DNA of 64,000 nucleotides from Nonomuraea gerenzanensis (lineage in GTDB: Bacteria > Actinomycetota > Actinomycetes > Streptosporangiales > Streptosporangiaceae), in the NCBI RefSeq assembly GCF_020215645.1, contig NZ_CP084058.1, positions 3,720,001 through 3,784,000 on the forward strand, in the 5' to 3' direction. The position numbers and the translations under genes are program-made. Below the pieces are notes generated by a model, which saw only the letters and a list, made by a program, of their open reading frames with translations, ran no database searches and was not told the DNA's origin. The stretch's first letter is position 1, and the number at the start of each line of letters is the position of its first letter. Below, one piece after another: positions 45,689 to 56,684 of this stretch.

Positions 45689-45702
<14 letters not shown>
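44596..45702 (+). CDS. carA: Carbamoyl-phosphate synthase small (glutaminase) subunit
   Basis: 368 aa. The N-terminal domain starts [20 protein letters not shown], and the class I glutamine amidotransferase domain (about 185-365) has [31 protein letters not shown] with the nucleophilic Cys and [15 protein letters not shown] with the His-Glu pair. It supplies ammonia to CarB. The start is TTG 44596, overlapping the pyrC stop and preceded by GAAGGGAAG; GTG 44608 would drop four residues. Ends 14 bp inside carB. Confidence 0.95.
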
Positions 45703-48976
<3,274 letters not shown>

Positions 48977-49014
48977 CCCCGCACGGGAGGTGAAGACGAC
49001 TGGCCGGCACACCG

Positions 49015-49866
49015 GTGCAGGTGACGGGCACGGTGCTGACGACGCGCCGGGTCGACGCCTACCATGCGCTGACGGTGGTGGCGCCCGGCATCGCCGAGCG
49101 TTACCGTCCCGGCCACTTCGTCTCCGTGGCGGTCGGCGGGCCGTACTCGTCGATGGTGACGCGCCGCGCGCTGTCCATCCACGACGTGAAGTCCGACTAC
49201 GGCGGCACGGTGGAGCTGGTCTTCACCGTGCGCGGCTCCGGCACGGCGTGGCTGGCCGAGCGGCGCGCCCGTGACACGCTCGACCTGGTGGGGCCGCTCG
49301 GGCGGCCCTTCCCGCTGCCGCGCGACCCCGTCCACTGCGTGCTGGTCGGCTCCGAGTACGGCTCCGCCGTGCTCTTCCCGCTGGCCGACGCGCTGCTGGC
49401 GCGGGGCTGCCGGGTGGACTTCGTGCTCGGCGGCGCCGGGGCGGAGCGGGTGTTCGGCGCGATGCGGGCACGCAGGATGGCCGAGACGACCACGCTGACC
49501 ACCGAGGACGGCTCACTGGGCCTGCGCGGCAAGGTCACCGACGCGCTGCCCTCGGTGATCGCCGACACGCGGGCCGACGCCGTGTACGCCTGCGCGCCCA
49601 TGGAGACGCTGCGGGCGGTCACGGCGGTGGCGATGGAGTTCGACATCCCGGTGCAGGTGGCGGTCGAGGAGGCGATGGCCTGCGGGATCGGGGTGTGCAT
49701 GACGTGCGTGCTGCCCGTCATCGGTGACGACGGGGCGACCAGGATGGTCAGGGCGTGCGCGGAGGGGCCGGTGTTCCGGGGGGAGCGGGTGCGTTTCGAG
49801 GACGTGGGAACGATCCCGTTCGACGCGCTCGGCGCCCCCGGAGGCGGTGCGCGACATGTCAGTTGA
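49015..49866 (+). CDS. Dihydroorotate dehydrogenase electron transfer subunit (PyrK-like)
   Basis: 283 aa from GTG 49015. FAD-binding ferredoxin-reductase barrel (RYRPGHFVSVAVGG, RRALSIHD), NAD-binding region (VHCVLVGSEYGSAVLFPLAD) and a C-terminal 2Fe-2S cluster, EAMACGIGVCMTCVLPV with a fourth Cys in VRACAEGPVF. This architecture marks PyrK, which lets class 1B DHODH use NAD+. The true start may be CTG 49000 (MAGTPVQVTG), which has GGGAGGTG 8-9 nt upstream; GTG 49015 lacks a good Shine-Dalgarno. Overlaps pyrD by 11 bp. Confidence 0.9.
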   Translation: MQVTGTVLTTRRVDAYHALTVVAPGIAERYRPGHFVSVAVGGPYSSMVTRRALSIHDVKSDYGGTVELVFTVRGSGTAWLAERRARDTLDLVGPLGRPFPLPRDPVHCVLVGSEYGSAVLFPLADALLARGCRVDFVLGGAGAERVFGAMRARRMAETTTLTTEDGSLGLRGKVTDALPSVIADTRADAVYACAPMETLRAVTAVAMEFDIPVQVAVEEAMACGIGVCMTCVLPVIGDDGATRMVRACAEGPVFRGERVRFEDVGTIPFDALGAPGGGARHVS

Positions 49867-50833
49867 TATGCGGACATTTCTGGCGCACGTGGAGCTGGCG
49901 AACCCGATCACGACCGCCGCCGGCTGCGCCTCCTCCGGCCGGGAGCTGGCCCAGTTCTTCGACCTGCACCGGCTCGGCGCGCTGACCACCCGCTCGATCA
50001 CCATGGCGCCGCGCGCGGGCCGGCCCACGCCCCGCATGGCCGAGACGCCCTCGGGCATGCTCAACGCCGTCGGGCTGCAGGGGCCGGGCATCGAGGCGTT
50101 CCTGGAGCGCGAGCTGCCCTGGCTGGCCCAGCGGGGCATCAAGACCATCGTCTCGATCGGCGGCGGCACCGTCGCCGAGTACTCCGAGCTGGCCCGCAGG
50201 CTCGCCGACGCGCCCGGGGTGACGGCGCTGGAGGTCAATCTCTCCTGCCCGAACATGGAGGACCGCGGGCGGGTCTTCGCCCGCGAGGGCAGCGCCGCCG
50301 CCGAGGTGATCGCCTCCGTGCGCTCGATCATGCGCTACGACGTGCCCGTGATCGCCAAGCTCGCGCCCGACGTGGCCGACATCGTCTCCGTCGCGCGCGC
50401 GTGCGTGGACGCCGGGGCCGACGCGCTGTCCATGATCAACAATCCGCTGGGCATGGCCATCGACACCGAGGCGCTGCGGCCCTCGCTCGCCGCCGTCACC
50501 GGCGGCCTGTCGGGGCCCGCCATCCTGCCGCTGGCCGTGCGGTGCGTCTGGCAGGTGCACGCCGCCCTGCCCGGCGTGCCGCTGATCGGCGTGGGCGGCG
50601 TCATGACGGGCAGGGACGCCTTCCAGCTCGTCCTGGCGGGCGCCTGCGTGGTCGCGGTGGGCACGGCGCTGTTCCACGACCCCTACGCCTGCCTGCGCAT
50701 CGAACGGGAGCTTGAGGAGCTCCTGAGGGCCCGCGGCTTCCAGCGCCTGGCCGACGCCGTCGGCCTGGCGCACCGCCCGCCGGGGAGCGCACCCCGGCAC
50801 CTGCTGGTCGACACCGAGGAGAGCACGCCTTGA
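49856..50833 (+). CDS. pyrD: Dihydroorotate dehydrogenase (class 1B catalytic subunit)
   Basis: 325 aa FMN enzyme. ELANPITTAAGCASSGRELA is the FMN-proximal N-terminus, VNLSCPNMEDRGRVFAREG holds the class 1 catalytic Cys, IAKLAPDVADIVSVA and GVGGVMTGRDAFQLVLAGA bind FMN phosphate. Pairing with PyrK defines class 1B. ATG 49856 lies within the pyrK gene. The 3' end contains the first copy of a 29-bp direct repeat that carries a TTG start identical to that of pyrF. Confidence 0.95.
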   Translation: MSVDMRTFLAHVELANPITTAAGCASSGRELAQFFDLHRLGALTTRSITMAPRAGRPTPRMAETPSGMLNAVGLQGPGIEAFLERELPWLAQRGIKTIVSIGGGTVAEYSELARRLADAPGVTALEVNLSCPNMEDRGRVFAREGSAAAEVIASVRSIMRYDVPVIAKLAPDVADIVSVARACVDAGADALSMINNPLGMAIDTEALRPSLAAVTGGLSGPAILPLAVRCVWQVHAALPGVPLIGVGGVMTGRDAFQLVLAGACVVAVGTALFHDPYACLRIERELEELLRARGFQRLADAVGLAHRPPGSAPRHLLVDTEESTP

Positions 50834-50872
50834 CTCCCGAACCTCTGGAGAGCACGTCTTGACCCCCGCACC
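50818..50872 (+). repeat. 29-bp direct repeat duplicating the pyrD-stop/pyrF-start junction
   Basis: GGAGAGCACG(C/T)CTTGAC(T/C)CCCG(A/C)ACC occurs at 50818-50843 and 50847-50872 (period 29). Each copy has the Shine-Dalgarno GGAGAG and TTGAC start. The first TTG (50830) overlaps the pyrD TGA but opens only a 10-codon frame (MTPEPLESTS) ending at 50862; the second (50859) starts pyrF. Confidence 0.9.
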
Positions 50873-51551
50873 CATCGCCGTCGCCCTCGACGCCCCGGAC
50901 CTGGAGACCGCCGCCCGGTGGGCCGCCCTGGTCACGCCGCACGTCAGCACGGTCAAGGTGGGCCTGGAGCTCTACCTGCGCTACGGGCCCGACGTGATCG
51001 CCTCCGTGCGGGGGGCCAGCGGGGTGCGGGTCTTCCTCGACCTCAAGCTGCACGACATCCCCAACACCGTCGCGGGCGCCGCGCGGGCCGTGGCGCGGCT
51101 GCGGCCGTCGATCCTGACCGTGCACGCCGCCGGCGGACCCGCCATGATCAGGGCGGCCGTGGAGGCCGCGCCGCACACACAGATCGCCGCCGTGACGATC
51201 CTGACCTCGCTGACCGAGGGCGACCTGGAGCGCATCGGGATCGTCGGGCCGGCCGACGACGCCGTGCGCCGCCTGGCAGCGCTGTCGGTCGAGGCGGGCG
51301 CCACGGCGCTGGTGTGCTCGCCCAACGAGGTCTCGGCGGTGCGCGCCGAGGTGGGCCAGGACATCACGCTCATCACGCCCGGCGTGCGGCCCACAGGGGC
51401 GGACACGCAGGACCAGAAGCGGGTCGCCACGCCCGAGCAGGCCCTCGCGGACGGCGCCGACCTGCTGGTGATCGGACGGCCCATCACGGGCTCGGCCGAC
51501 CCGGGAGCGGCGGCAGCGGCCATCGCCGCCTCGCTCCGGCGCGCCACCTGA
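50859..51551 (+). CDS. pyrF: Orotidine 5'-phosphate decarboxylase
   Basis: 230 aa. IAVALDAPDLETAARWAALV, VGLELYLRYGP, FLDLKLHDIPNTVAGAARAV with the catalytic Lys-Asp array, VTILTSL, ITPGVRP and LVIGRPITGSADP (phosphate loop) are the OMPDC signatures of the short bacterial class. The start is TTG 50859 with GGAGAG upstream; the same SD-TTG unit occurs 29 bp earlier as a vestigial copy. Last gene of the pyr operon. A 378-bp gap with no clear hairpin follows. Confidence 0.95.
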   Translation: MTPAPIAVALDAPDLETAARWAALVTPHVSTVKVGLELYLRYGPDVIASVRGASGVRVFLDLKLHDIPNTVAGAARAVARLRPSILTVHAAGGPAMIRAAVEAAPHTQIAAVTILTSLTEGDLERIGIVGPADDAVRRLAALSVEAGATALVCSPNEVSAVRAEVGQDITLITPGVRPTGADTQDQKRVATPEQALADGADLLVIGRPITGSADPGAAAAAIAASLRRAT

Positions 51552-51929
51552 CGCACGCGCCTCGCGCACCGTCTGGCGCACGCGTCCGGCACACGGCCGG
51601 CAGGCTCCGCTCACAAGATCATAAGGCATCCGTGCGCCGGGTGACACAAGATCGTGGATCAGGTTTCGGCCCTGGTGCGGGCGGGGTTTCGGACATCGGC
51701 GACCGGCGCGAACGCGAGCGTCCTTGCGTTTCGCGACACCGGCGCGAGCCGACGCGCGAAGGCGGAAGTGAGGGCGATTTGATCAGCACAATGTGATTTT
51801 ACGATCACGCAGAGTGATGAAGTGGATTTTGTCGCGAGAGAAACCGCTCTTGACGTTGCTTAGGGGGCGATGACCAGCTAGTTTCCCTTCCCGTCCGAGT
51901 ACATCGACAGAAATTCGAGGTGACCCGGC
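51552..51929 (+). other. Intergenic region with the mihF promoter
   Basis: 378 bp. The left half is GC-rich with weak dyads; the right part (51775-51900) is AT-richer. TTGCTT (51857-51862) lies 17 bp before TAGTTT (51880-51885), a plausible promoter. The repeated GTGAT/ATCAC half-sites at 51783-51820 lie about 50-90 bp upstream of it. No gene seen. Confidence 0.5.
51793..51808 (+). promoter_or_regulatory. Symmetrical GTGAT...ATCAC element upstream of mihF
   Basis: GTGATTTTACGATCAC is a near-perfect dyad; further GATCA (51781-51785) and GTGAT (51814-51818) half-sites flank it. It resembles a CRP/FNR-type half-site pair but with 8 instead of 6 central bases. Confidence 0.35.
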
Positions 51930-52253
51930 GTGGCTCTTCCTCCCCTGACCCCTGAGCAGCGCGCCGCAGCTTTGGAAAAGGCTGCCAAGGCCCGTAAAGA
52001 GCGTGCCGAGGTCAAGAACCGGCTCAAGCATGGCGCGGTTTCTCTGGCTGAGGTGCTCAAGGATGGGCAGACCGACGACGTCATCGGCAAGATGAAGGTG
52101 TCGGCATTGTTGGAATCGCTCCCCGGCGTGGGCAAGGTCCGCGCCAAGCAGCTCATGGAGCGGCTCGCCATCGCCGAGTCCCGCCGCGTGCGGGGTCTCG
52201 GCGCGAACCAGAGGGCCTCCCTCGAGCGCGAGTTCGGTGGCAACGAGAGCTAA
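51930..52253 (+). CDS. mihF: Actinobacterial integration host factor (mIHF/sIHF)
   Basis: 107 aa basic nucleoid protein. A long N-terminal helix (PPLTPEQRAAALEKAAKARK) is followed by the helix-two-turn-helix core VSALLESLPGVGKVRAKQLM and ERLAIAESRRVRGLGANQRA. It bends DNA and affects topology, replication and phage integration; it is unrelated to proteobacterial IHF. GTG 51930 with GAGGTGA upstream. Located between pyrF and gmk as in streptomycetes and mycobacteria. Confidence 0.95.
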   Translation: MALPPLTPEQRAAALEKAAKARKERAEVKNRLKHGAVSLAEVLKDGQTDDVIGKMKVSALLESLPGVGKVRAKQLMERLAIAESRRVRGLGANQRASLEREFGGNES

Positions 52254-52296
52254 TCTCTGTTCCACACGAAAGCGCAGGTTCAACGGGGGGTAGGAA

Positions 52297-52962
52297 GTGA
52301 CCGACAGGTCCTGGTCCGGCGAAGTCAGTGCCTACGAGGCGGTCGGACCGGAAGTGGAGGTCGACTTCCCATCCCTGAGCGAACGACGGCTGACGGTCCT
52401 CTCAGGGCCGTCGGGCGTCGGCAAGTCCACGGTCGTCGCCGAGCTCCGGCGGGCACACCCCGAGGTGTGGCTGTCGGTCTCGGTGACCACCAGGAGGCCC
52501 CGGCCCGGCGAGGTCAACGGGGTCCACTACTTCTTCGTCGACGGCGAGGAGTTCGACCGGCTCGTGGAGTCGGGCGAGCTGCTCGAGTGGGCGGAGTTCG
52601 CGGGCAACCGCTACGGCACGCCGCGCGAGCCGGTGCTGAAGAAGCTCGCCGAGGGCGTGCCGACCCTGCTCGAGATCGACCTCGAAGGCGCCAGGCAGGT
52701 GCGCAGGAGCATGCCGGAGGCGCTGCTGATCTTCCTGGCCCCGCCCACCTGGGAGGAGCTGGAGAAGCGGCTGCGCGGCCGGGGCACCGAGCCCGAGGAC
52801 GTCATCGCGCGCCGGCTGGAGGCCGGGCGGGTCGAGATGGCCGCCGAGTCGGAGTTCGACCTGACACTGGTGAACACGAGTGTCCAGGACGTGTGCCATC
52901 GGCTGATAGCCTTGATGACTGACCCTCAGGGGGTCACGACAACCACCAACCGAGAGGTCTGA
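52297..52962 (+). CDS. gmk: Guanylate kinase
   Basis: 221 aa. P-loop [17 protein letters not shown], the GMP site [37 protein letters not shown] and lid residues [17 protein letters not shown] are canonical. It phosphorylates GMP to GDP. The first 30 residues ([17 protein letters not shown]) extend beyond the E. coli protein, as is usual in actinobacteria. GTG 52297; next gene rpoZ begins 4 bp after the stop. Confidence 0.95.
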   Translation: MTDRSWSGEVSAYEAVGPEVEVDFPSLSERRLTVLSGPSGVGKSTVVAELRRAHPEVWLSVSVTTRRPRPGEVNGVHYFFVDGEEFDRLVESGELLEWAEFAGNRYGTPREPVLKKLAEGVPTLLEIDLEGARQVRRSMPEALLIFLAPPTWEELEKRLRGRGTEPEDVIARRLEAGRVEMAAESEFDLTLVNTSVQDVCHRLIALMTDPQGVTTTTNREV

Positions 52963-52966
52963 CATC

Positions 52967-53236
52967 GTGGCAGGCACCACCCCGGCCGCGGAGGGCATCA
53001 CCAACCCGCCGATCGACGCGCTGCTCGACATCGTCGACAGCAAGTACTCCCTGGTGATCATGGGCGCCAAGCGCGCTCGCCAGATCAACGCCTACTACTC
53101 CCAGCTCGGCGAGGGCCTGCTGGAGTACGTCGGGCCCCTGGTCGAGACGCACGCCCAGGAGAAGCCGCTGTCCATCGCGCTGCGCGAGGTCTCGGAGGGC
53201 CTGCTCAACGCCGAGCCCATCGAAGGCGCGGCCTGA
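52967..53236 (+). CDS. rpoZ: RNA polymerase omega subunit
   Basis: 89 aa. [40 protein letters not shown] and [15 protein letters not shown] match omega proteins, which help assemble the beta' subunit. Short Ala/Glu-rich N-terminal tail. GTG 52967 with GAGAGGT upstream. Eight bp separate it from coaBC, the usual gmk-rpoZ-coaBC order. Confidence 0.95.
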   Translation: MAGTTPAAEGITNPPIDALLDIVDSKYSLVIMGAKRARQINAYYSQLGEGLLEYVGPLVETHAQEKPLSIALREVSEGLLNAEPIEGAA

Positions 53237-53244
53237 CCCCTTCG

Positions 53245-54465
53245 ATGCAGGTCGTCCTGGGCGTCAGCGGCGGCATCGCCGCGTACAAGGCGTGTGAGCT
53301 GCTGCGGTTGTTCACCGAGTCGGGCCACGAGGTGCGGGTCGTGCCGACCCGCGAGGCTCTGAAGTTCGTGGGCGCGCCCACCTGGGCCGCCCTGTCGGGC
53401 AACCCCGTGTCCCCCGAGGTGTGGGACGACGTGCACGAGGTGCCCCACGTGCGCATCGGCAAGCGCGCCGATCTCGTCGTGGTGGCGCCCGCGACCGCCG
53501 ACGTGCTGGCCAAGGCCGCGCACGGGCTGGCGGGCGACCTGCTCACCAACACGCTGCTGACGGCGACGTGCCCGGTGGTCTTCGCGCCCGCGATGCACAC
53601 CGAGATGTGGCAGCACCCCGCCACCCGCGCCAACGTCGCGACGCTGCGCGAGCGGGGCGCCGTCGTGATCGACCCGGCGGTGGGCAGGCTCACCGGCGCC
53701 GACACCGGCCCCGGCCGGCTGCCCGACCCCGCCGAGATCTTCCAGGCCTGCCTGCGCGTGCTGCGCGGCAGGCCCCGCGACCTGGCCGGCCGAAGGGTCG
53801 TCGTCTCCGCCGGCGGCACCCGCGAGGCCATCGACCCGGTCCGCTACATCGGCAACCGCTCCTCGGGCCTGCAGGGCTACGCCCTGGCCCGCACGGCCGC
53901 CGCCCGCGGCGCCGAGGTCACGCTCGTGGCCGCCAACGTCACGCTGCCCGATCCCGCGGGCGCCCAGATGGTGCGCGTGGAGTCCACGGCCGAGCTGCGC
54001 GAGGCCGTGCTGGCCGCCTCCGCCGACGCCGACGTGGTGGTCATGGCCGCCGCGGTGGCCGACTTCCGCCCCGCGACGCGGCACGACGCCAAGATCAAGA
54101 AGACCGACGGTGAGCCTGAGGCCATCCACCTGGTCAAGAACCCCGACATCCTCGCCGAGCTGGGCGAGCGCCGCCGCCTGGAGCAGGCCGGCCCGGGGGG
54201 GCCAGGGGTGTCACGGGTGCCACGGGTGATCGTGGGCTTCGCGGCCGAGACGCACGACGTGCTCGCCAACGGTCAGGCCAAGCTCGCCCGCAAGGGTTGC
54301 GACCTGCTGGTGGTCAACCAGGTGGGGGAGGGGCTGGCCTTCGGCACCGCCGGCAACGCGGCCACCGTGCTGGTGGCGGGCGGCGAGCCGGTGGAGGTGC
54401 CGTTCGGGCCCAAGGAGGATCTCGCCGACGTCGTGTGGGATCTGGTGGCCGTACGTCTCTCCTGA
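53245..54465 (+). CDS. coaBC: Phosphopantothenoylcysteine decarboxylase / phosphopantothenate-cysteine ligase
   Basis: 406 aa bifunctional CoA enzyme. CoaC half (1-180): VVLGVSGGIAAYKACELLRL, DLVVVAPATADVLAKAAHG and APAMHTEMW with the substrate clamp (His in place of the more common Asn). CoaB half (about 185-406): VVVSAGGTREAIDPVRYIGN, VMAAAVADFRPA, IKKTDGEPEAIHLVKNPDIL. ATG 53245. A Gly/Pro-rich loop (EQAGPGGPGVSRVPR) near residue 310 seems inserted. Confidence 0.95.
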   Translation: MQVVLGVSGGIAAYKACELLRLFTESGHEVRVVPTREALKFVGAPTWAALSGNPVSPEVWDDVHEVPHVRIGKRADLVVVAPATADVLAKAAHGLAGDLLTNTLLTATCPVVFAPAMHTEMWQHPATRANVATLRERGAVVIDPAVGRLTGADTGPGRLPDPAEIFQACLRVLRGRPRDLAGRRVVVSAGGTREAIDPVRYIGNRSSGLQGYALARTAAARGAEVTLVAANVTLPDPAGAQMVRVESTAELREAVLAASADADVVVMAAAVADFRPATRHDAKIKKTDGEPEAIHLVKNPDILAELGERRRLEQAGPGGPGVSRVPRVIVGFAAETHDVLANGQAKLARKGCDLLVVNQVGEGLAFGTAGNAATVLVAGGEPVEVPFGPKEDLADVVWDLVAVRLS

Positions 54466-54563
54466 GTGGGCGGAAATCGTACAAAGCGTACAGATCCGAT
54501 TACTCGATCACCTGTTGCAACATTCCTCCTTGCCTGCGGATACTTGGGGCGAAGGGGGATGGA

Positions 54564-54926
54564 ATGCCGGTGGGTTCTGCTGTCAGGGAGCGTTGTAGAA
54601 CATTGCTCGGCGATCAGGGGGAGATCCACTATGTCTTCCCCGCGTTCTCCGAGGGGCCCGCTGGGACGGGCAACTTCTTGATCGTGGTCACCGGCACGGC
54701 CATCTCCGTGCTGGCCACGAGGACGCTCAGGACCGACAGGCCGGTCTCGGTGTTCGCCGAGTTCCCTCGGCACACCAGGCTCGGCCCCATCCTGCCGGGG
54801 AACGTTCTCGAGCTCGGCTCGATCGTGTTCGAGTTCGACGAGGAGTACGCCGCTGTGGTGTCGGCCGCGGACGCGGAGATCTTCTCTCCGGAGATCTTGC
54901 CGGCCGATCCCCTGCCCGAGCTGTGA
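54564..54926 (+). CDS. Hypothetical protein between coaBC and metK
   Basis: 120 aa from ATG 54564, with AAGGGGGATGGA upstream. Predicted mostly beta: NFLIVVTGTAISVLATRTL, PVSVFAEFPRHTRLGPILPG, NVLELGSIVFEFDEEYAAVV and an acidic tail. No signal peptide, no recognised family and no catalytic motif. The ATRTLRTDRPVSVFAEFPR pattern looks like a small PH-like or beta-sandwich domain, but this is a guess. About 100 bp precede it, with TTGCAA and GATACT 18 bp apart, so it may have its own promoter. Confidence 0.65.
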   Translation: MPVGSAVRERCRTLLGDQGEIHYVFPAFSEGPAGTGNFLIVVTGTAISVLATRTLRTDRPVSVFAEFPRHTRLGPILPGNVLELGSIVFEFDEEYAAVVSAADAEIFSPEILPADPLPEL

Positions 54927-55054
54927 TGGGAGACATATGGTGGACAGTTTCGCGACCTGGCGCCGGGTAGGGCTAGACTTCCCCGAGGCCCAGCCGCGCC
55001 CATGGGCGCCGGGTCCCACATCCGTCAGCAGCCGCTGCATGAGGAGCCACTGAG

Positions 55055-56242
55055 TTGTCACGTCGCCTGTTCACATCCGAGTCGGTCACCGAGGGCCACC
55101 CGGACAAGATCGCCGACCAGATCAGTGACGCGATTCTCGACGCCATGCTCAAGGACGACCCCAAGAGCCGGGTCGCCGTCGAGACGATGATCACTACCGG
55201 CCAGGTTCACGTCGCAGGCGAGGTCACGACCGAGACCTACGTCGACATCCCCGGCGTCATCCGCGAGAAGATCCTGGAGATCGGCTACGACGCCTCGCAC
55301 AAGGGCTTCGACGGCGCCTCCTGCGGCGTCTCGGTGTCCATCGGCGCGCAGTCGCCCGACATCGCCCAGGGTGTCGACGACGCCTACGAGCACCGCGTCG
55401 ACGGTGACGGCGACGAGCTCGACCGCCAGGGCGCCGGTGACCAGGGCCTCATGTTCGGCTACGCCTGCCGCGAGACCCCCGAGCTGATGCCGCTGCCGAT
55501 CACGCTCGCCCACCACCTGGCCCAGCGCCTGTCCGAGGTGCGCAAGAGCGGCACAGTGCCCTACCTGCGCCCCGACGGCAAGACCCAGGTCACGATCGAG
55601 TACGACGGCGACACGCCCGTCCGCCTCGACACCGTGGTGGTCTCCACGCAGCACGCCGCGGAGATCGACCTCAAGGAGATGCTGGCCCCCGACATCAAGG
55701 AGCACGTCGTCGACGTCGTGCTCAAGGACATCGAGATCGAGACCGAGGGCTACCGCCTGCTGGTCAACCCGACCGGCCGCTTCGAGATCGGTGGCCCGAT
55801 GGGCGACGCCGGCCTCACCGGCCGCAAGATCATCATCGACACCTACGGCGGCATGGCCCGCCACGGTGGCGGCGCCTTCTCCGGCAAGGACCCGTCCAAA
55901 GTCGACCGCTCGGCCGCCTACGCCATGCGCTGGGTCGCCAAGAACGTCGTCGCCGCCGGGCTCGCCGACCGGTGCGAGGTGCAGGTCGCGTACGCGATCG
56001 GCAAGGCGCAGCCGGTGGGTCTGTTCGTCGAGTGCTTCGGCACCGAGAAGCTGCCCGTGGAGAAGATCCAGGAGGCCGTGCTGCAGGTCTTCGACCTGCG
56101 GCCCGCCGCGATCATCCGCGACCTCGACCTGCTGCGGCCGATCTACTCGGAGACCGCTGCTTACGGGCACTTCGGACGGGAGGGCTTCTCCTGGGAGTCC
56201 ACCGACCGGGCCGAGGCGCTGCGGACTGCTGCCGGGTTGTGA
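55055..56242 (+). CDS. metK: S-adenosylmethionine synthase
   Basis: 395 aa. [60 protein letters not shown] (P-loop-like), [19 protein letters not shown] and [17 protein letters not shown] are canonical. The start is TTG 55055 with GAGGAG upstream and no better in-frame start. TAGACT (about 54973) could be a -10. I see no SAM riboswitch in the 128-bp leader. A terminator follows. Confidence 0.96.
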   Translation: MSRRLFTSESVTEGHPDKIADQISDAILDAMLKDDPKSRVAVETMITTGQVHVAGEVTTETYVDIPGVIREKILEIGYDASHKGFDGASCGVSVSIGAQSPDIAQGVDDAYEHRVDGDGDELDRQGAGDQGLMFGYACRETPELMPLPITLAHHLAQRLSEVRKSGTVPYLRPDGKTQVTIEYDGDTPVRLDTVVVSTQHAAEIDLKEMLAPDIKEHVVDVVLKDIEIETEGYRLLVNPTGRFEIGGPMGDAGLTGRKIIIDTYGGMARHGGGAFSGKDPSKVDRSAAYAMRWVAKNVVAAGLADRCEVQVAYAIGKAQPVGLFVECFGTEKLPVEKIQEAVLQVFDLRPAAIIRDLDLLRPIYSETAAYGHFGREGFSWESTDRAEALRTAAGL

Positions 56243-56256
56243 CGGTTGTCTGACCG

Positions 56257-56293
56257 ACCGGTGTCGTCGCCTCAGGGGGCGGCACCGGTTTTT
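56257..56293 (+). terminator. Rho-independent terminator after metK
   Basis: ACCGGTGTCGTCGCC (56257-56271) pairs with GGCGGCACCGGT (56278-56289) with wobbles and a short bulge, followed by TTTT; 14 nt after the metK stop. Confidence 0.8.
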
Positions 56294-56684
56294 GCTGGGC
56301 TCCTTGTCGTCGCCCGGGGGTCTGTGATCTTGGGTGGGGTAGTTTCCGGGTTGCCTTAAGAGGGATTCCGGGCTACCTGGGCGTGTCTTCCTGGGTGCGC
56401 AGTTCGCGGGGTGGACGTCTTCGAGCGTGCGCGTTTCGGGGGGTGTGCGTCTTCCGGCGTGCTCGCGCCGACGTGCTCGCCCGTGTAACGCTCGGCTGCC
56501 GGGCGGGGCGCCGGCCGGCTCGCTCCCGCACGCTGGCCGGGCGCTTGCTCCGGCACGTTCGCGCCCGGCGGCGTCCGGCTGCCGGGCGGGCCGCGCGGGG
56601 CGGTGCGTTGGCCGGCATACCGGCTCGTGCTCGGCGCGCACGGCGTGGGCGTGGGCGCGGGCGGGGGTCTGGTAGACCTTGTGC
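56294..56684 (+). other. GC-rich region with degenerate 32-bp repeats before priA
   Basis: 391 bp without a gene. From 56385 to about 56480, GTCTTC recurs every 32 bp (56385, 56417, 56449) followed by related GC(G/A)TGCGC-like sequence: a decayed tandem array. TAGACC at 56673-56678, 6 nt before GTG 56685, is a probable priA -10. Confidence 0.5.

Noticed and set aside
51792..51808. Canonical CRP site upstream of mihF
   Set aside because: TGTGA and TCAC half-sites are separated by 8 bases instead of 6, so only a generic dyad is claimed.
54927..55054. SAM riboswitch before metK
   Set aside because: None of the SAM-I/IV or SAM-II core motifs is present; only small GC dyads (GCGCCCATGGGCGC) are seen.
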